Positions 47,086-59,899 are shown, numbered from the stretch's first letter. The stretch is DNA of 64,000 bases from Myrica gale (GCA_963930655.1 OZ005607.1:19728374-19792373), one strand, 5' to 3'. Numbers and translations are program-made. The notes: generated by a model from the sequence alone, not told the origin.

Positions 47086-47984
47086 AAAATTTGGGTAGAT
47101 TTATTTATTTTCACTACTTGATCAAAACTTATCGATTATGTATTTTATTTTCTTTTAATGACGATTGCATATTTATATTGTTTACAAATTATTTTTAAAA
47201 TTTTAATTAAATTAATTCAAATACGTAACAAACGGTTCGAACGGCAAGAAGGTCATCTGAACGGTTTTTGTGTAATGATAACGTGCGCACGCTTAACTAT
47301 CCGTCCGCACATTTCGCATTAAATACGTCTGTCTGCAGGGTTATTATTGCGTGCACACGGTCTTTTAATTAGCAACCGTTCACACGAGAAGAAAACACGT
47401 TCCAAAGTGTTAAATAGAATAGCCGTCTGCACTGTCGATGTAAGTATTCGAATGGTGTTTGAAGGTGACAAAAAAATATTTCGTTATAAATGAAACAATG
47501 GTGTAAACGTCTTTATGTGAGCGTTCAAACGAAAATATATTACTGAGCTAACGATTTTATATCACCTCGCGCACATATTGTCCACGAAAAAATGCATTTC
47601 GTCACATTTGACCAACCATTCGCACTCCTTAAGCGAACCATGCGCATGTTTTGGAGAGTACGTTCGCACCTTTTATGCGAACGAATGAAGTGTATTGGGC
47701 ATGGCGATTTTCAATTTCATCAATATGGCATAAAACCCTGCAGACGAATCGGACGATTTCGAGTCACATAACACGAAAATCGTCACCAAAACTCTTTGCT
47801 GACAGGCTTTAGGTGATAAACCGGGTGACAACACGGTTTTGTCACCTAATACCTTTGCTGACAAAATGGGCACTTTGGGTGACAAATTTTTTTGACACCT
47901 AAAGTCATTATTTGTGTAGTGTTAGTCCATATGTTGGTACTCTTTTGGGTGGGCGCATCAAGTGGCCAGTTATGACTTTTCTTT

Positions 47985-48011
47985 CCCGGCCCCGCCCGCC
48001 CGCCCCCCCCC
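47985..48011 (-). other. Potential G-quadruplex run
   Basis: The minus strand has GGGGGGGGGCGGGCGGGCGG followed by GGCCGGG: at least five G runs of three or more with one- or two-base loops. It lies about 70 bp right of the CACTA element end. No gene is near enough for a promoter role to be argued. Confidence 0.6.
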
Positions 48012-48805
48012 ATATAGGCGATTTTCATTGGCATGCATGACTAAACATAGGCAGCAATATATATATATACGTCCAGCCCACGTTCGGCTTATGCAAGAAG
48101 ATTGTCCAAAAAAATATTTTATAAACTATTTATCTTTGCTTATAAATCATTTTAAAAGTTCCTTCGATTATCAGAAGAAAGGAGATTTAACCAGCATATG
48201 ATCAGTAGCATTAATTTATCTCTATAGATTAAAATTTAGGAAACGTAATATCAAATCTTCCATTTTTTCTTCTTCTCTTCATTTCTCATGATTATTTTTC
48301 TTTTTCCCTTTGGTATTTTCCGGCAGTACACAAATTTTATTTGTAGTACAACCAGCAAAAAGTACTAAAGGTGGATATATATATATATATCATGATTTGG
48401 AAAAGTGAAGCTGCAGGTAGTAGTCATTTGATTAGGCATGCCCTAAATCCCTTAATATATGACTGATCATTGAGGCCCAATATATCTCAAATTCCGTGAG
48501 CCTAAAAGCTGCCTACGTAGGTAGTATTTTTCTGACTTCTTTTCTATAGTTAATCTCTTTACGAGTTACCGGTCTCTCTACCAGTGAATCTGTCCCATGC
48601 ACGTAAAGCTAGCCCACAAATCCAACCACTTTTCTCCTTTCCATTAATTTTTATTCATACAAAATGGTACAAAGCTTTTATCGTGATCGTTAGGGAGGAA
48701 GCTTAATCAGTTATCGAGCAGCTACGTCAGGTTTTCCATCCTCCATAAATATTGTACGTAATAATATTTCCCATGCGCTAGCTTCTGGTTTTCTACGACC
48801 AATAA
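48012..48805. other. Intergenic stretch, no supported gene
   Basis: AT-rich DNA with two short TA repeats (48058-48068, 48375-48390). I see nothing else here. Confidence 0.5.
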
Positions 48806-48987
48806 TGTTGAAATATGGTGTAGTCCCACATTGCTTAACAATGTGGGGTGTTGAAAAACAAGAGCTTATAAATAAGCCATAATGTAATGTTTTGAAATAT
48901 AAGTGATTTAACGTACATAACAAATCCAATTGGGTGTTCCCATAATTGGATGTCTCACTTATCAAAATTAAATTTTTATTTCTAACA
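48806..48987 (+). repeat. Solo LTR, 182 bp, with 5-bp target duplication
   Basis: Starts TGTTGAAATATGG and ends TTTATTTCTAACA (TGTT...AACA inverted ends), and is flanked by AATAA on both sides (48801-48805 and 48988-48992). It holds a hairpin TCCCACATTGCTTAACAATG and TATAAATAAG near 48869. Small size and the TCCCACAT element are typical of short copia or TRIM-type LTRs in plants. A fossil left by LTR-LTR recombination; no internal region remains. Confidence 0.8.
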
Positions 48988-48992
48988 AATAA

Positions 48993-51900
48993 CATGTAGC
49001 TGATGAGATTATGTTCTTTTGTTAGGTGTCGCACGACCTTGACCAACTTCAACCATGCATGAAGGGAAAATCTTGGTACCTACCCAACAAAACGAGACAA
49101 AGAATTTATTAATAAACCCACGCGAAGAAAACCCAATGATCCAAAAGGCTTGAACTAGATCGTTAACCATCCAAATGGGCATTTACGTACGTTTCATTCC
49201 TCAATGAGGAATTAGCCCGAACGGATGCTATACTTTTATTGTACTAGCTAGGGTTTCTATGCACCTAACCAAGAAACACCTATAAACGTTAAGACTGATA
49301 TCTTGTCATGTACTACGTACGTACTTTGTCTCAAAGGAAGCACAATTTTGTACGTGAGCTCCAGCTAATTTCTCAAGCTGGATAATCAACACAAAAAGAG
49401 ATCACCTTTAACATAATTAATTTCAAAAGAAAAGAGAACAAATATATATAAGCTCTTCATGATCTGGACTCCAATATTGTAGCCTACATATATATATATA
49501 TGCTTAATTTAAAGTTTTCAAAGACCAATGAAACGGTGGTTTGATAGTTAAAGAAAGCTCTGAAACGACGTTAGAGGTGCAAATTTTTTCTGATATTTTT
49601 AAGAATGTGAATGTGAATAAGTTAGGTAATGAGCAACTTGAGTAGAGAGGCCAGGTGAGATTAATTATGCGCATGACAGATCGAGTTACATTAGGATATA
49701 TTCACCTAGCTATATCATTTAAGCCAAAATAAAAATAATTAATTAAAAAGAGTCATTAACTCGATCGCATGCGAAAAGCTAGCTCCAAATAAATAATATG
49801 TTAAATTCGTATTTATCTGAAATAGTGGGTTCGAAATCAGAGGACGTCAGAAGTAGCAACACCTCTCGTCTCTGGAAGGAAAAGAGAACGGGAATGTGAA
49901 AGGAAAAAGGAGATATTCGCAACCAACAAGTGTTGCTTTATGAAGCTTTATAATAAAGGCTGAAGACGACCACCTTTGTTATTCTCACATATCAGAAGAT
50001 CTCCCTTCCATTATTAGAGTGATTGGATGATGGCACAGAAAGTGAGAGAAAGAAAGGAGAGAAAACGAATTTGTGGGGGCAGAAATGCGAGAATATGTAT
50101 TGGAATTTCCCGAACCCCTTAATAATACGGGACATTGGGAGCCAAGACTAGTTGCTATTAAGAAATCGCCACGTGGGAAAATGTGCACGCAACACGTTGA
50201 CAGTATACTAGTTGGCTTAAGCTAGGGCTTTTTGTTTTGTCGTGGTCCAAGCCCTTTAGCCCTTTAGCCTACCATGATGGTGAGACCAGCGGTGGCCGTG
50301 GGTTTGCCTTTTTGATCGTGGGAAAATGAACCACCACTATATCATGTATTAATGGTGGCCAGCCTAGCAGAATCTTGGTAATATTCCTAGGATTATGTTT
50401 GTACGTGTGCCTGCCTTACACAGTTACACTCGTGAATTTAGGCCTTTTTTCTTTCACCTCTTTTTACGGGGGGAAAACATCAGGATCCTGTCTCCGAATT
50501 TTTGGATATTACAGGCATAAAGATTATTATTCCCCTTAGGAGAGAGAGAATTTTGCTGTATCAAAATCCATTACCCTTTCCTCTTTTGTCTGCTCCTTGA
50601 TAGAAAATCGATACCCTTATCTCCAACTGGCTGGAGAGTGACTATTTTTCGAGGTAAATTTATAATTTCAATCAAATATTTGTCAATGTATTAATGCGGT
50701 CAAAATGGCTTGAACGGCTCGAGATCGAACAGTTGGGAGTAGTCAGAGGTCTCAATGTCAAACGTCTCGCGTCCCACATAGAATAGGAGTGGAAATTAAA
50801 GAAATGATAACAAAATGATATAAGACCAAGCTCCGCGTTAGATCCTTATTGTATAAAACTGCACCTTATAATAATTTGTTTCAAAAGCATGAATATTAAC
50901 TAATTAATCCTTTGAAGTTAAAGTGCAGATCTACATGATTAATTAAGAAAAGAAACAAACATAAATAAAATAAAAAACAAAAAAAAAGGAAGAGAAGAGA
51001 AAAGTACTGATTATTAATTAAGAAAAATTACAATAATGTATTATAGTTAATTTGAGCCTTCATTTTATTTTAAACCCAATTTCCGTACATGATATTGGTT
51101 ATTTGGTAACACATGATGCAAGTACTTTTTCTTAATAAAAGATGTTTAGTTAGTGGCTTTTCTTCATGCATATATATATATATATATATATATGTGCATT
51201 GATAATTCACAACACTTTTCTGCTTCGATCGGGATTCAACCAAACAAGCAATTTGCCTTTAAACTAATTGTTTTCACGTTGCAGGCGTAATACACCAGAA
51301 ATGACAAAGAAAATCAAAAGAATTGTCCCTACAAATATAGGCTCTAGCTCAGATGGCAAAGGAAATTTATCTTCCTCCAAACATTGCGTGGACGGCAAAA
51401 TTGTGGATGGTCATCCAACTCATTCTGCATATACTTGCACATTCTATGGTGCATAATGTTTTGGATTGCAATCAAAAGTGGAGGCTATGTGCATGGTAAA
51501 GCGTGCTATGAAAAAGTTTCCAAAAATAATATATGAACACCATGGAGAAAGAACTTGAGATTAATTATTGGTATCTGCATAAGAAATCTGACACATGAGT
51601 GTATAGTATAAAGTTTATTCAACCCTATAGGACTAGATTAATACAACAAGTACACGATTGTCTATATTAGTCTCTCTAGAGTATACAAAATAATTAATTT
51701 AAGTATCAATTTATGAATAATGATATAATTAATCTATAGCTAGGACTTTATTCTTTGTAGATCATGTAAGCTTCCAAAGCTAATTGAGCTGGTTAATCTC
51801 GACGGGCTTCTTTTTTCTTCATCTCTATTTCTTTTTCTTTTTCTTCCATAATATTTTATAATATACTAAACTTTTCCAATCTCTTTGTAATTTTCCTTAT

Positions 51901-53929
51901 TTTAGCATAATGTTAGAGCTTCACAAAACATTCACCATAACTGATTAATCCACTAAGAATCTATTCTGACAAACTATAATGGGTTTAGATGGATTCAGTC
52001 CTAATATTAAGGTCCTAATGTATCCTAATAGCAGCTATGGATCATTTTCCTTCCAGAGGGTTAGGGTTAGGGTTTGGATATTGACCTTCAACAATGAATA
52101 GACACATGTGCCTTCCAAAGGGTTTTCCCCCTTATTCTTGATAGAGGATAGTTTAATATTACTGCTAAACTTAACGATGTTATTGGTCATTTTGTTTGAA
52201 ATTAAACCACTTTGTACTGCTTATATGTTTATCCACAACCATATATATATGATCATGTCTATATAAATTCCTCTTGCGAGCTGCAATGGATATATCAAGT
52301 TTTAAAGGATAGTCTATAATCCTTATTAAGATCTGCGCATTGCAAATATAGAGACCTCCATAGGAGAACAGTAGTACCTTAATTGATTCTTCTTCAACTA
52401 TGTTGTCACCTCGTCGGCATAGAATATAGCTAATCATCTGGACGTTGCATTGTTTTTTGGATCTCGTCATGCAAAATGTTTCACATGTTGGGCAGTGCCT
52501 TGATTGATTTGATTACGCGAAACACTAACCACCTGTTGGATTCGCCAGCAACTAAATTATGCTAAAAATTACCAATTGGCTATTATGCTCATTGGTCCAT
52601 GTATCCCACTACACCCAATTCTGCAGTTCGAATGCTGTAGGCTGTAGATGAAAAGGTGGCCGACATTAAGAATGAACTATGACCTCACTCACTGTTCTGC
52701 GGCACCAAACATATGCTTGTATTAGGGCATGCATCATCACGAAGCCCCCTGAAAAGTGCAAAAGATATATAAAAAGGGGGGGCATAATTCTAAACTCTTA
52801 TAAGCTGCATGTTAGCATAATAATACTGTTCTACACATAACTGATCAAAATGAAGTGGATGGAATTCCTTAATTAATGGTACCCAAAAGTTATAAAAGAA
52901 GTGAAGGGAAAGTATGTAGCAGTTAATGTTTAGCTAATTAGAACGGGGCTGACCAAGACCAAAATCTTAGGAAATCCAGTTCTGCATTAATTGTGGATCA
53001 ACTAGATTATAACGTACGTCATCCAAAAAAGCACTTGATGGTGGCGGCCAAAAAAGAAAGGATTTTATTATACGTACCATAAATCAAGCCCATGTTTGAT
53101 CGGAATCTAATGACTCTCCATGCACTTTGACTCTTAACTAGACAAGAAAGCAAGAGACATGGCAAAAGTTATGGGGGTTGGTGCAACGTTGTGGCAAAGC
53201 AGAGAGATTATATATATGGTCGGATCTTGTCCGGCTGCCGACCGCCAATATTCACATGTAATTGATAATTTTAGGTAGGTTACTGATTACGATGAGACAT
53301 CACTACCTCTCATGTCTTGTTGGACTTATGGGTCCTATGAGTATGTCGGTTACTCTAGGCATCCATATGCCTCAGGAGGAGGAGCAAACGAGCCCACCCA
53401 ACCATTATCCATGATGCTTCTTCTCAAGTTTCTATAATGGATTAGCCGGGCATTTGATTCAATCGGGTATGATAGGGAGTTTTCTCATTTTCTTTAAGAT
53501 AACCTAAAACTAAGTGTGATCACGATCAACTTTTGCTTAATTAGTGTCCACTGGGCCGAATCCTAAAACCAAATCTAACCTGGGAGAGTCATGACAAGTT
53601 GTTGGCTTCGGGAAGGAAATGAAAAGGGTCGCAAGTTGTTGGGCTAGACTTGTATGTAAAAGGCTTAGAAATTGGCCTTTATAGGCCGAGTTCTCCAAAT
53701 TGAATGTGGGCATTGATATTCTAATTCCAATCTTGGTCCCAACCCAAAATTTGTACTGGCTTCTCCAAAAAATTTAGATGAAATCAGCATTACCTTCTAC
53801 TTATTGGTCAGGACTCAGGACCGTCACTAACATATAAACTTATGTAACTTTGACCCTTAATTTGGGTAGCTTCACAAATGTTTATTTTCACATCAAATCT
53901 TGAACCAGCCAGGTTAATCCAAAGTTGCC
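48993..53929. other. Gene-poor intergenic block
   Basis: About 5 kb with no supported gene. Features seen: a G-box-like CCACGTGG at 50169-50176, a TCCCACAT element followed by TATAAAAC at 50774-50860 that resembles an LTR fragment, a TA microsatellite at 51170-51193, and a weak tRNA-like pair (GCTCATTGG... GCAGTTCGAATGC) at 52585-52635. Short frames (48711-49052, 51268-51456, 52180-52470) show no domains. Confidence 0.5.
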
Positions 53930-54320
53930 ATGGATACACACTGTCTTTTGTTTTCTTCTTGGCAATTACGGAATTCATTTCATAAAGGGGAAGTATATAC
54001 AAGGTGCTGAGCATTTTTGGACCTCTAAGACTGGTTACAAAGTACAGGGGGTATAAAACCCGTTACATCAGTGAAAAAAGCCCAAAGGCCTAAGAACCAA
54101 CATGCCAGATGGGCCAATAACCTACAGGCCTCGAGGGCCACTAACAACTGGGTCAAAGGCCCTACACAACCTATCTGGGTCCACAGACCCGGTGTAAAGT
54201 TATAACACGTTGTGGATGGCGGTTTTAGTCGGAGGAGGAGAGGAGGTTCGAACACCTTGATCTCACTTCCCCAGGGCTTTGTCCACAACAGCTAGAGAAG
54301 AGGGCGGACGGGAGGAGGCA
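53930..54320 (-). mobile_element. Possible LINE 3' end
   Basis: On the minus strand this GC-richer block ends with GTTTTATACCCCCTGTACTT, TGTATATACTTCCCCTTTA and TGAAATGAATTCCGTAATTG, a tail style often seen in 3' regions of plant L1 LINEs. No reverse transcriptase or poly(A) is attached, so the call is weak. Confidence 0.25.
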
Positions 54321-55639
54321 GAGCTCCTTCTGTCTCCCGAGAGAGAACAATGAAGAAGAGGCCAGGGGTTGGTTTTCAGAAGAAAAAAAGGAGTCTAGAG
54401 AGAGGCAAGAACGTCTCTCTCTTGGCTTTTCGAAAAGGTTTTTTCTTGAACATGATACACAGTCTCGCTAATTACCAAATTACCCAGTTCCATTTGGGGC
54501 GTGCCTGTTCCATCTAGCCAGTATGCTTACTGTTGAAATTTTTGGACGTATAATATGTGGCAAAAGTCAAAAAGCATCGATCTCGGAGACTTGATGCGCA
54601 ATTTCGTCATTTGGAAAAGTCCACATAACTTCTGGTACTTGGGAAGTAAAGTTCATACAACTTGCATGCGGTGGAAAAATCACAGAGAAGAAATGAAGGT
54701 CATACAACTTGCTCGCTCAATTAGTACATGAAATTCTGTACATATATAAACGTTTTCTTCGGGGTGGTTTAAGTTCGGGATCGTGCAAGCACGAATGTCA
54801 AACAATTAAGTACCAGATCACTACAAGAAAAAACACTTTGGGTGACAAAAAAAATTGTCACCCAAAGTACAAATTTCGTCACCTTAGGTTTTGGGTGATA
54901 AAACTGGGTTGTCACCCAGTTTGTCACCTAAAACCCGTCAGCGAATGTTTTAGGTGACGATTTTCGTGTTCTGTCACTTAAAACCGTTTGGAAGGTTTAT
55001 AAACTCGTCCCAACGGTTTGGTGTCATACTGATGAAATTCAAAATCGTCATTCCCAGTACAGTCCATCCGTTCTCATGAGCTGTGCGAATGTTTTCTCAT
55101 ACGTTCCCACAGCTCATGCGAACGATTAATCCAATGTGATGAAAATACATTTTGTCACGCAATAAACATCTGCACCGTTGTATATTAACGTCTGCACGCT
55201 GATGTGAATATGTCCGGACGCATTTGTGAAGACGTTCGCATCGTAGTTTCATTATGACGAAATTTATTTTGTCATCTGAAAAAGACGTTCGAACCTTTAC
55301 GTATAAAGTTCGGACTCGTTGTACGTTGCACACGTTCGAATGTTTTGGTGTATTGTGCGCACGTTTTCTTATTTTAAGAACGTGTGGACGCGATATACAC
55401 CGTTCAGACTAGTGAATGTAAAGCAAAGTGTGTGGATGGATAGTTAAACGTGCGCACGCTAGCAACGAAAAATATCCGTTCGAACAACATGTAACAACCG
55501 TTCGAACAGTTTTCTATATATTTGAATTAATTTAATTAAAATTTATGAAATAATATAAATATGAAGATATTTACTGCTCATAATATAATAAAATATCTAC
55601 AAATATGCAATCGTTATTAAAAGTAAATAAAATACATAA

Positions 55640-56522
55640 TGGATAAGTACTGACAAAGTAGTAAAAATACATCTCTCCAAATTTTCGTTTCGGTGTCGAA
55701 CAAGATTGCATCTGTCTCATCTGATCCATCAGCTGCTCACGCATCTGCTCCGCCATTAGTTGCATCCTCCGTTCTTGTTGTTCCACTAGGTTCTTTTGCT
55801 GCTCCTGCATCATCTTCTGGTGCTCTTCGTCTTTTTTCCGGTGCTGCTCCGCCATCATCTTCATCAGCTCTTCGTCTTTCTTCTGTTGCTACTCCTCCAT
55901 CATCTGCAGATGCTCTCGCATCGTCTGCTCCATATCTGACTTCTTAACCAGAAGCGCTTCATATTCCAACTGTCTTACCCTCATCTCCTCGATCTGTAAT
56001 CTGGCCTCCTCCAATCTCCGGGGCAAATCAACAAACGATGCTGATGAAGATGATCCAACAGACCGTACTGAACGGCCTAAACCTCGCACTCGTCCCCAAC
56101 ACCTCAGTGAAGATCTCCACTTCGGTATATGAATTTCCCTCTAACTCGTGCTGCAACTGTAACGCCTCCATTTTTTCCTAAAAAAATAGAAAAGAAGATA
56201 AAATTAGTACATATGAAACATAAACGCATATGAATGCATCATTAAAACTAACTTTAAAACTTACAAAATTTTCTCGTTCATCTTCTGAAGTCCACATGCC
56301 ATCCTTAGTAGTATGCGTCTTTTTATAAAGCAACGAAGGACTAATTTCATCAGATTCTGGATTTTCTGTACACCAAAAGAAATATAAAACATTCATATAA
56401 AAATACCTAAATCATTTATTTAAATAATAAATAATATAAATATAAATTTATTACTTACTAACAACGCTCTAGCGCATTGGAAGGATCTAGCTCCCGATGT
56501 GTGTACAATCTTCAGCTTAGCT
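55640..56522 (-). pseudogene. TNPA-like C-terminal region (Transposase_24 type)
   Basis: Reading on the minus strand: the exon start matching 46240-46320 of the other CACTA (GAATAGAGCTAAGCTGAAG), ESDEISPSLLYKKTHTTKDG near 56290-56370, then RSVRSVGSSSSASFVDLPRR and MRVRQLEYEALLVKKSDMEQ near 55890-56070, then a long Met/Gln/Glu-rich coiled coil (55690-55890), ending in CSTPKRKFGE near 55675. This coiled coil would serve dimerisation. The upstream DNA-binding half (STRGIALLK block) is absent. It follows directly on TNPD sequence, see 56523. Confidence 0.75.
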
Positions 56523-57026
56523 CTATTCGGGATACAACTCTCGCTCAGCATCCGCCTCTAACTTGGTATAAGTAGAAAATCCGTCTCCATACCCAGACTG
56601 GACTGTTTCAGCACCCGTTATATTCTTATCAACCCCTGCTCCCGCCTCAAAATCTTCTAACATGTCTCTCATATCATCATTTATGTTTCCCTCAGAGTTC
56701 TCGCTGCCCGGTTCAGGTTCTAAATTCACCACCCGGTTAGGAACTTATGAAATTGACTCTCCGTGAAATACCCAATGAGTGTAGCTCTGGTCAAACCCAA
56801 TTATGAATAAATGATCCTCCATCCCGTCCACACGTTGGAACAACACATTCTTACATCTCTTACATGGACATCTTATCATACCCCGACTATCTGCATAACT
56901 ACGGGCAACACTCATAAAATCACGAACTTCATCACTATACTTCGTACTTTTGAGTCTATCAGCCATATAAATCCAGCTCTTATCAATATTGTTCTTCCAA
57001 AGACGAAAATACAAACAACAATGCAA
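56523..57026 (-). pseudogene. TNPD N-terminus (transposase-associated domain), truncated
   Basis: Seen: DKSWIYMADRLKSTKYSDEV, FMSVARSYADSRGMIRCPCK and RCKNVLFQRVDGMEDHLF, the transposase-associated domain that opens the TNPD protein of plant CACTA elements, with its CPCKRCKN zinc-like cluster. Then FDQSYTHWVFHGE, a frame change or short intron near 56740, and the acidic linker DDMRDMLEDFEAGAG and YTKLEADAERELYPE. In full-length TNPD the ELYP(G) block leads into the Transposase_21 catalytic domain; here the text changes at about 56523 to TNPA exon sequence, so the catalytic part is deleted and the two genes are joined. Confidence 0.8.
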
Positions 57027-58753
57027 ACAATAATGACATTCATACTCAATTCTAATTTCTTCGAGTGATATGTCTTATCTCATTCAAGTTTACAATATCA
57101 CGTACTGCGCGTAATTGACCTGACCATTGTGATCGATGCTTTAAAAATTTTGACAACATTTCCCCTCAGTCCCCAGATACACGCCTACAATATTGAGCCT
57201 AAACACCCACCATTTAAGGCAAATGTGTAAGGACAAAATGAGATTTGCATCGAAATTTATAAACACATTTGTCACAATAGCAGATACAATTACGCACATT
57301 ACGCATATTGTAAACTCAAATTGTCCATAACGTGGACAATTCAAGAATTACATCCAGTTCGTTATCCGAACTTCGTGTAATTCTTAAACGGGGCCTAAGG
57401 CTACTAAATGAATACATGGCACAACATTAAATACCGGATGCTTTTGCAAAGCGTCCGAACCATAAACTCCATACACATAGACGTTCGGATGCTTTTGTAA
57501 AGCGTCTGAACCATAAAAGGCAGTCCGGAAGGTAAATCAATCGTCCGGACTGCGATTGTCGAACAAGACAGTTCTTCGACGTACAGACTCAATTTTAAGC
57601 CCAAAATCTTGTCAAAATCAACCCAAATCACAAACACTTCAATATAAACACATCACAACCAATCCTAAACTCCATTACTATCGTTTGAGAACCTAAAATT
57701 TCGAAAAATACATGCTTTTATATATTCAAATACAAGTTTTTCGTCCTAAAACAATTCAATTTAAAAACCACTAACCTCAAATGCAATCTAACTTCAAAAT
57801 CTCCGATTCTCCTCGTACTCAAATCTCTCATTTCCTTTGTTTTCCCGTTTTTCCTCCACTGTCTGCGAATCTGTAACTTTCAAACACTTGAATGCCGTTC
57901 GAACACATAATAGAGCATTCGAACGCTAACGTGTATTAGTTTTCGATGGAATTCATGCCGCCAAAATTTCATATATGTGCGCACCACTCTGTAACGGTCT
58001 GCACGTCATCTTATAGTTCAACACAGAGTTTTCGTAATTCTCAAATGACAGCGTATGCTCATTAACATAAACATTCGGACATTAAAATATTGTTCGAACA
58101 CTTCTTTTGTGTGTTAATATCGGAGGCGTATGATAATAAACATTAACGTCCAAACAGTATTTTGAATTGCAGGAGTCGCGACCGTATATATCAGTGTTAG
58201 GACGTTTGTTTTTCTATAAAACGCAACCGTTCGAGCTTACATTAAACAGTCCGGACGTATCAATTAACGTTCGAATGGTTCCATAACAATTTAGTTATTT
58301 TTAAAAGTTTTTAATCAACTTTATTAGCAAATTTTAAATAACCAAAGTTAGTTAATAATGTAAATAATCTCAAGTGGATTAAGTTCTAATATTTTTTTTA
58401 ATGTGTACCAAAATTAGAAATGTAACATTAATTAAAATATATTGTATGGAATGAGTAACATTGACTTACTTTCCATACCTATATTTTTATTAAGTTCTAA
58501 TATCAATATTTTTTTAATGAGTATTTTGAAATTAAAATATGTCTATAAAATCATACTGTATGGAAAACATATTGTATGGATAACACAGCTAGATAAAATA
58601 AATATATCACATATCGTCAAAACACAATATAAACAAAATAACATCAACTACATATCAATCGATGTCCACAAAACATAATAGAAACAAAATATCAATAGAT
58701 GTCCACAAAACATAATATAAACAAAATATCCTGAAAACACAATAAACAAAAAA

Positions 58754-59899
58754 CTAAATGTCATCATCTCCATCATCGCCATCATCTGTGATATTTAAAA
58801 CGTCACAGATTTGTCTTAGGTGCTCCTCCATTTCCACTATTCGCCGAGTCAATGCAACTAACTCAGCACTGCTTGCCGCTTTCCTCATGGCCTCCCCAAT
58901 CTGGGTGATCTCCTATTTCCAGTCAGAGTCCATGTTCGACCTTATTCCCAAAGCAGTCAACCGTAAACCGATATCACATACCATCTCATGGGTGGGCTGC
59001 AAGACCGATTGCATCCGCTTTGTCAGCTGCACCATCATGTCATCCATCCAACCAGGTCGCTCTGTGGTCAATCCTTGGTTCAAGCTCTGGCCAGGATCTT
59101 GCTGCTCCCTCGCCACCGCAGGCTGCTCCTGTCGTTTAACTCTAGCAGCCCGAGCGACATTCAATGCTCAGCGTGTCTAGGCCATTGATTTGGAGAGCGT
59201 TGTCATGTTTATACACCCAAGTGGAAGGGCCCTAGGCTCGTTAGCACCCTTAGGTACTAGCAAAGAGTGCAAGAACTGGGTCAGCAAAATTTCGTGCAGC
59301 AATGAAGTCGTAGCATCTGTCTTCAGGGCCTCCGCGCGAACAGAGTGATAAATGTAGGATGTCATATCAACAGCTAGCCCCCGAACAACGACCATGTTCA
59401 ATAAGTCCGCCCGGCAATAAGACAGCTCCGTAGTGTGCTTCCTCGGATTGATGGCGGAGCATAAGATCAGGTGCATGATCCGCCAGAAAGGACGCAGCTG
59501 CCCGTGTACCATATAGGCTCTATCCAAAATGGATGTATCAGCACCCAGCCTGGTTCGGAAAACCTCGGCCTTAGTAGGCCCACCCTCCATACTCATCGGC
59601 AGGTTTGGGAACGCTGTCAAATTTTTCTCGTACCCTAAGAATCTCGCCAACTCGTCCGACGAGAATACAATCGGGACATTACGGACTGTGACCTCTATAC
59701 TAGGCTCCTCGATGTCTGTCGCCCGCAAAATGGCACAATAGAACTCCGGCACCAGGTTCTTCAATGCATACCCGGTCCTATGAATTAGTGGAAGCCAACC
59801 AATCTTCTCCACCACCTTCGGAAGCATCTGGCCCTCAAAAGTGACGTCGTAAAAATCAGCCAACTTGATGTCTCACTCCACAACAATCGAGTGCGACAT
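58754..59899 (-). pseudogene. CACTA accessory ORF with 'putative plant transposon protein' domain
   Basis: A single minus-strand frame of 382 codons from ATG at 59899 (MSHSIVVE) to TAG at 58754, with four internal stops and no frameshift. The longest open part, 59177-59863, is 228 residues. The first half holds KIGWLPLIHRTGYALKNLVP, EFYCAILRATDIEEPSIEVT and VRNVPIVFSSDELARFLGY, which fits the 'putative plant transposon protein' domain found in many plant element ORFs. The second half is helical: TERPGWMDDMMVQLTKRMQS, RLTALGIRS, MEEHLRQICDVLNI and an acidic end DDGDDGDDDI. The role in transposition is unknown. It lies between the TNPD start and the distal repeats of the element. Only stops, not indels, have accumulated, which suggests recent inactivation. 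Confidence 0.65.

Larger units (their letters stand above)
44357..47921 (+). mobile_element. CACTA element, 3.6 kb, internally deleted
   Basis: Left end CACTATAAGAAAC at 44357 and right end TTTGTGTAGTG at 47921, flanked by TTA on both sides (44354-44356, 47922-47924), the 3-bp duplication of CACTA elements. The plus strand carries the tail of a TNPD-type gene and a decayed TNPA-like gene (Transposase_24 type); the catalytic Transposase_21 region is missing. Subterminal zones at 44460-45080 and 47220-47700 are filled with degenerate CGTTCGAACG / CGTCCGGAC motifs. The right end (GTGACAAA...TTTGTCACC blocks) matches the left end of the element at 54819, which lies in opposite orientation, so both are one family. 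Confidence 0.9.

Noticed and set aside
48825-48880. TCCCACATTG followed by TATAAATAAG, like a plant U-snRNA promoter (USE plus TATA)
   Set aside because: The pattern lies inside a 182-bp solo LTR with a 5-bp target duplication, and no snRNA-like sequence follows.
51170-51193. TA repeat as a regulatory element
   Set aside because: A plain microsatellite with no gene near it.
52585-52635. tRNA-like box pair
   Set aside because: The A box deviates at several positions and nothing supports a SINE body.
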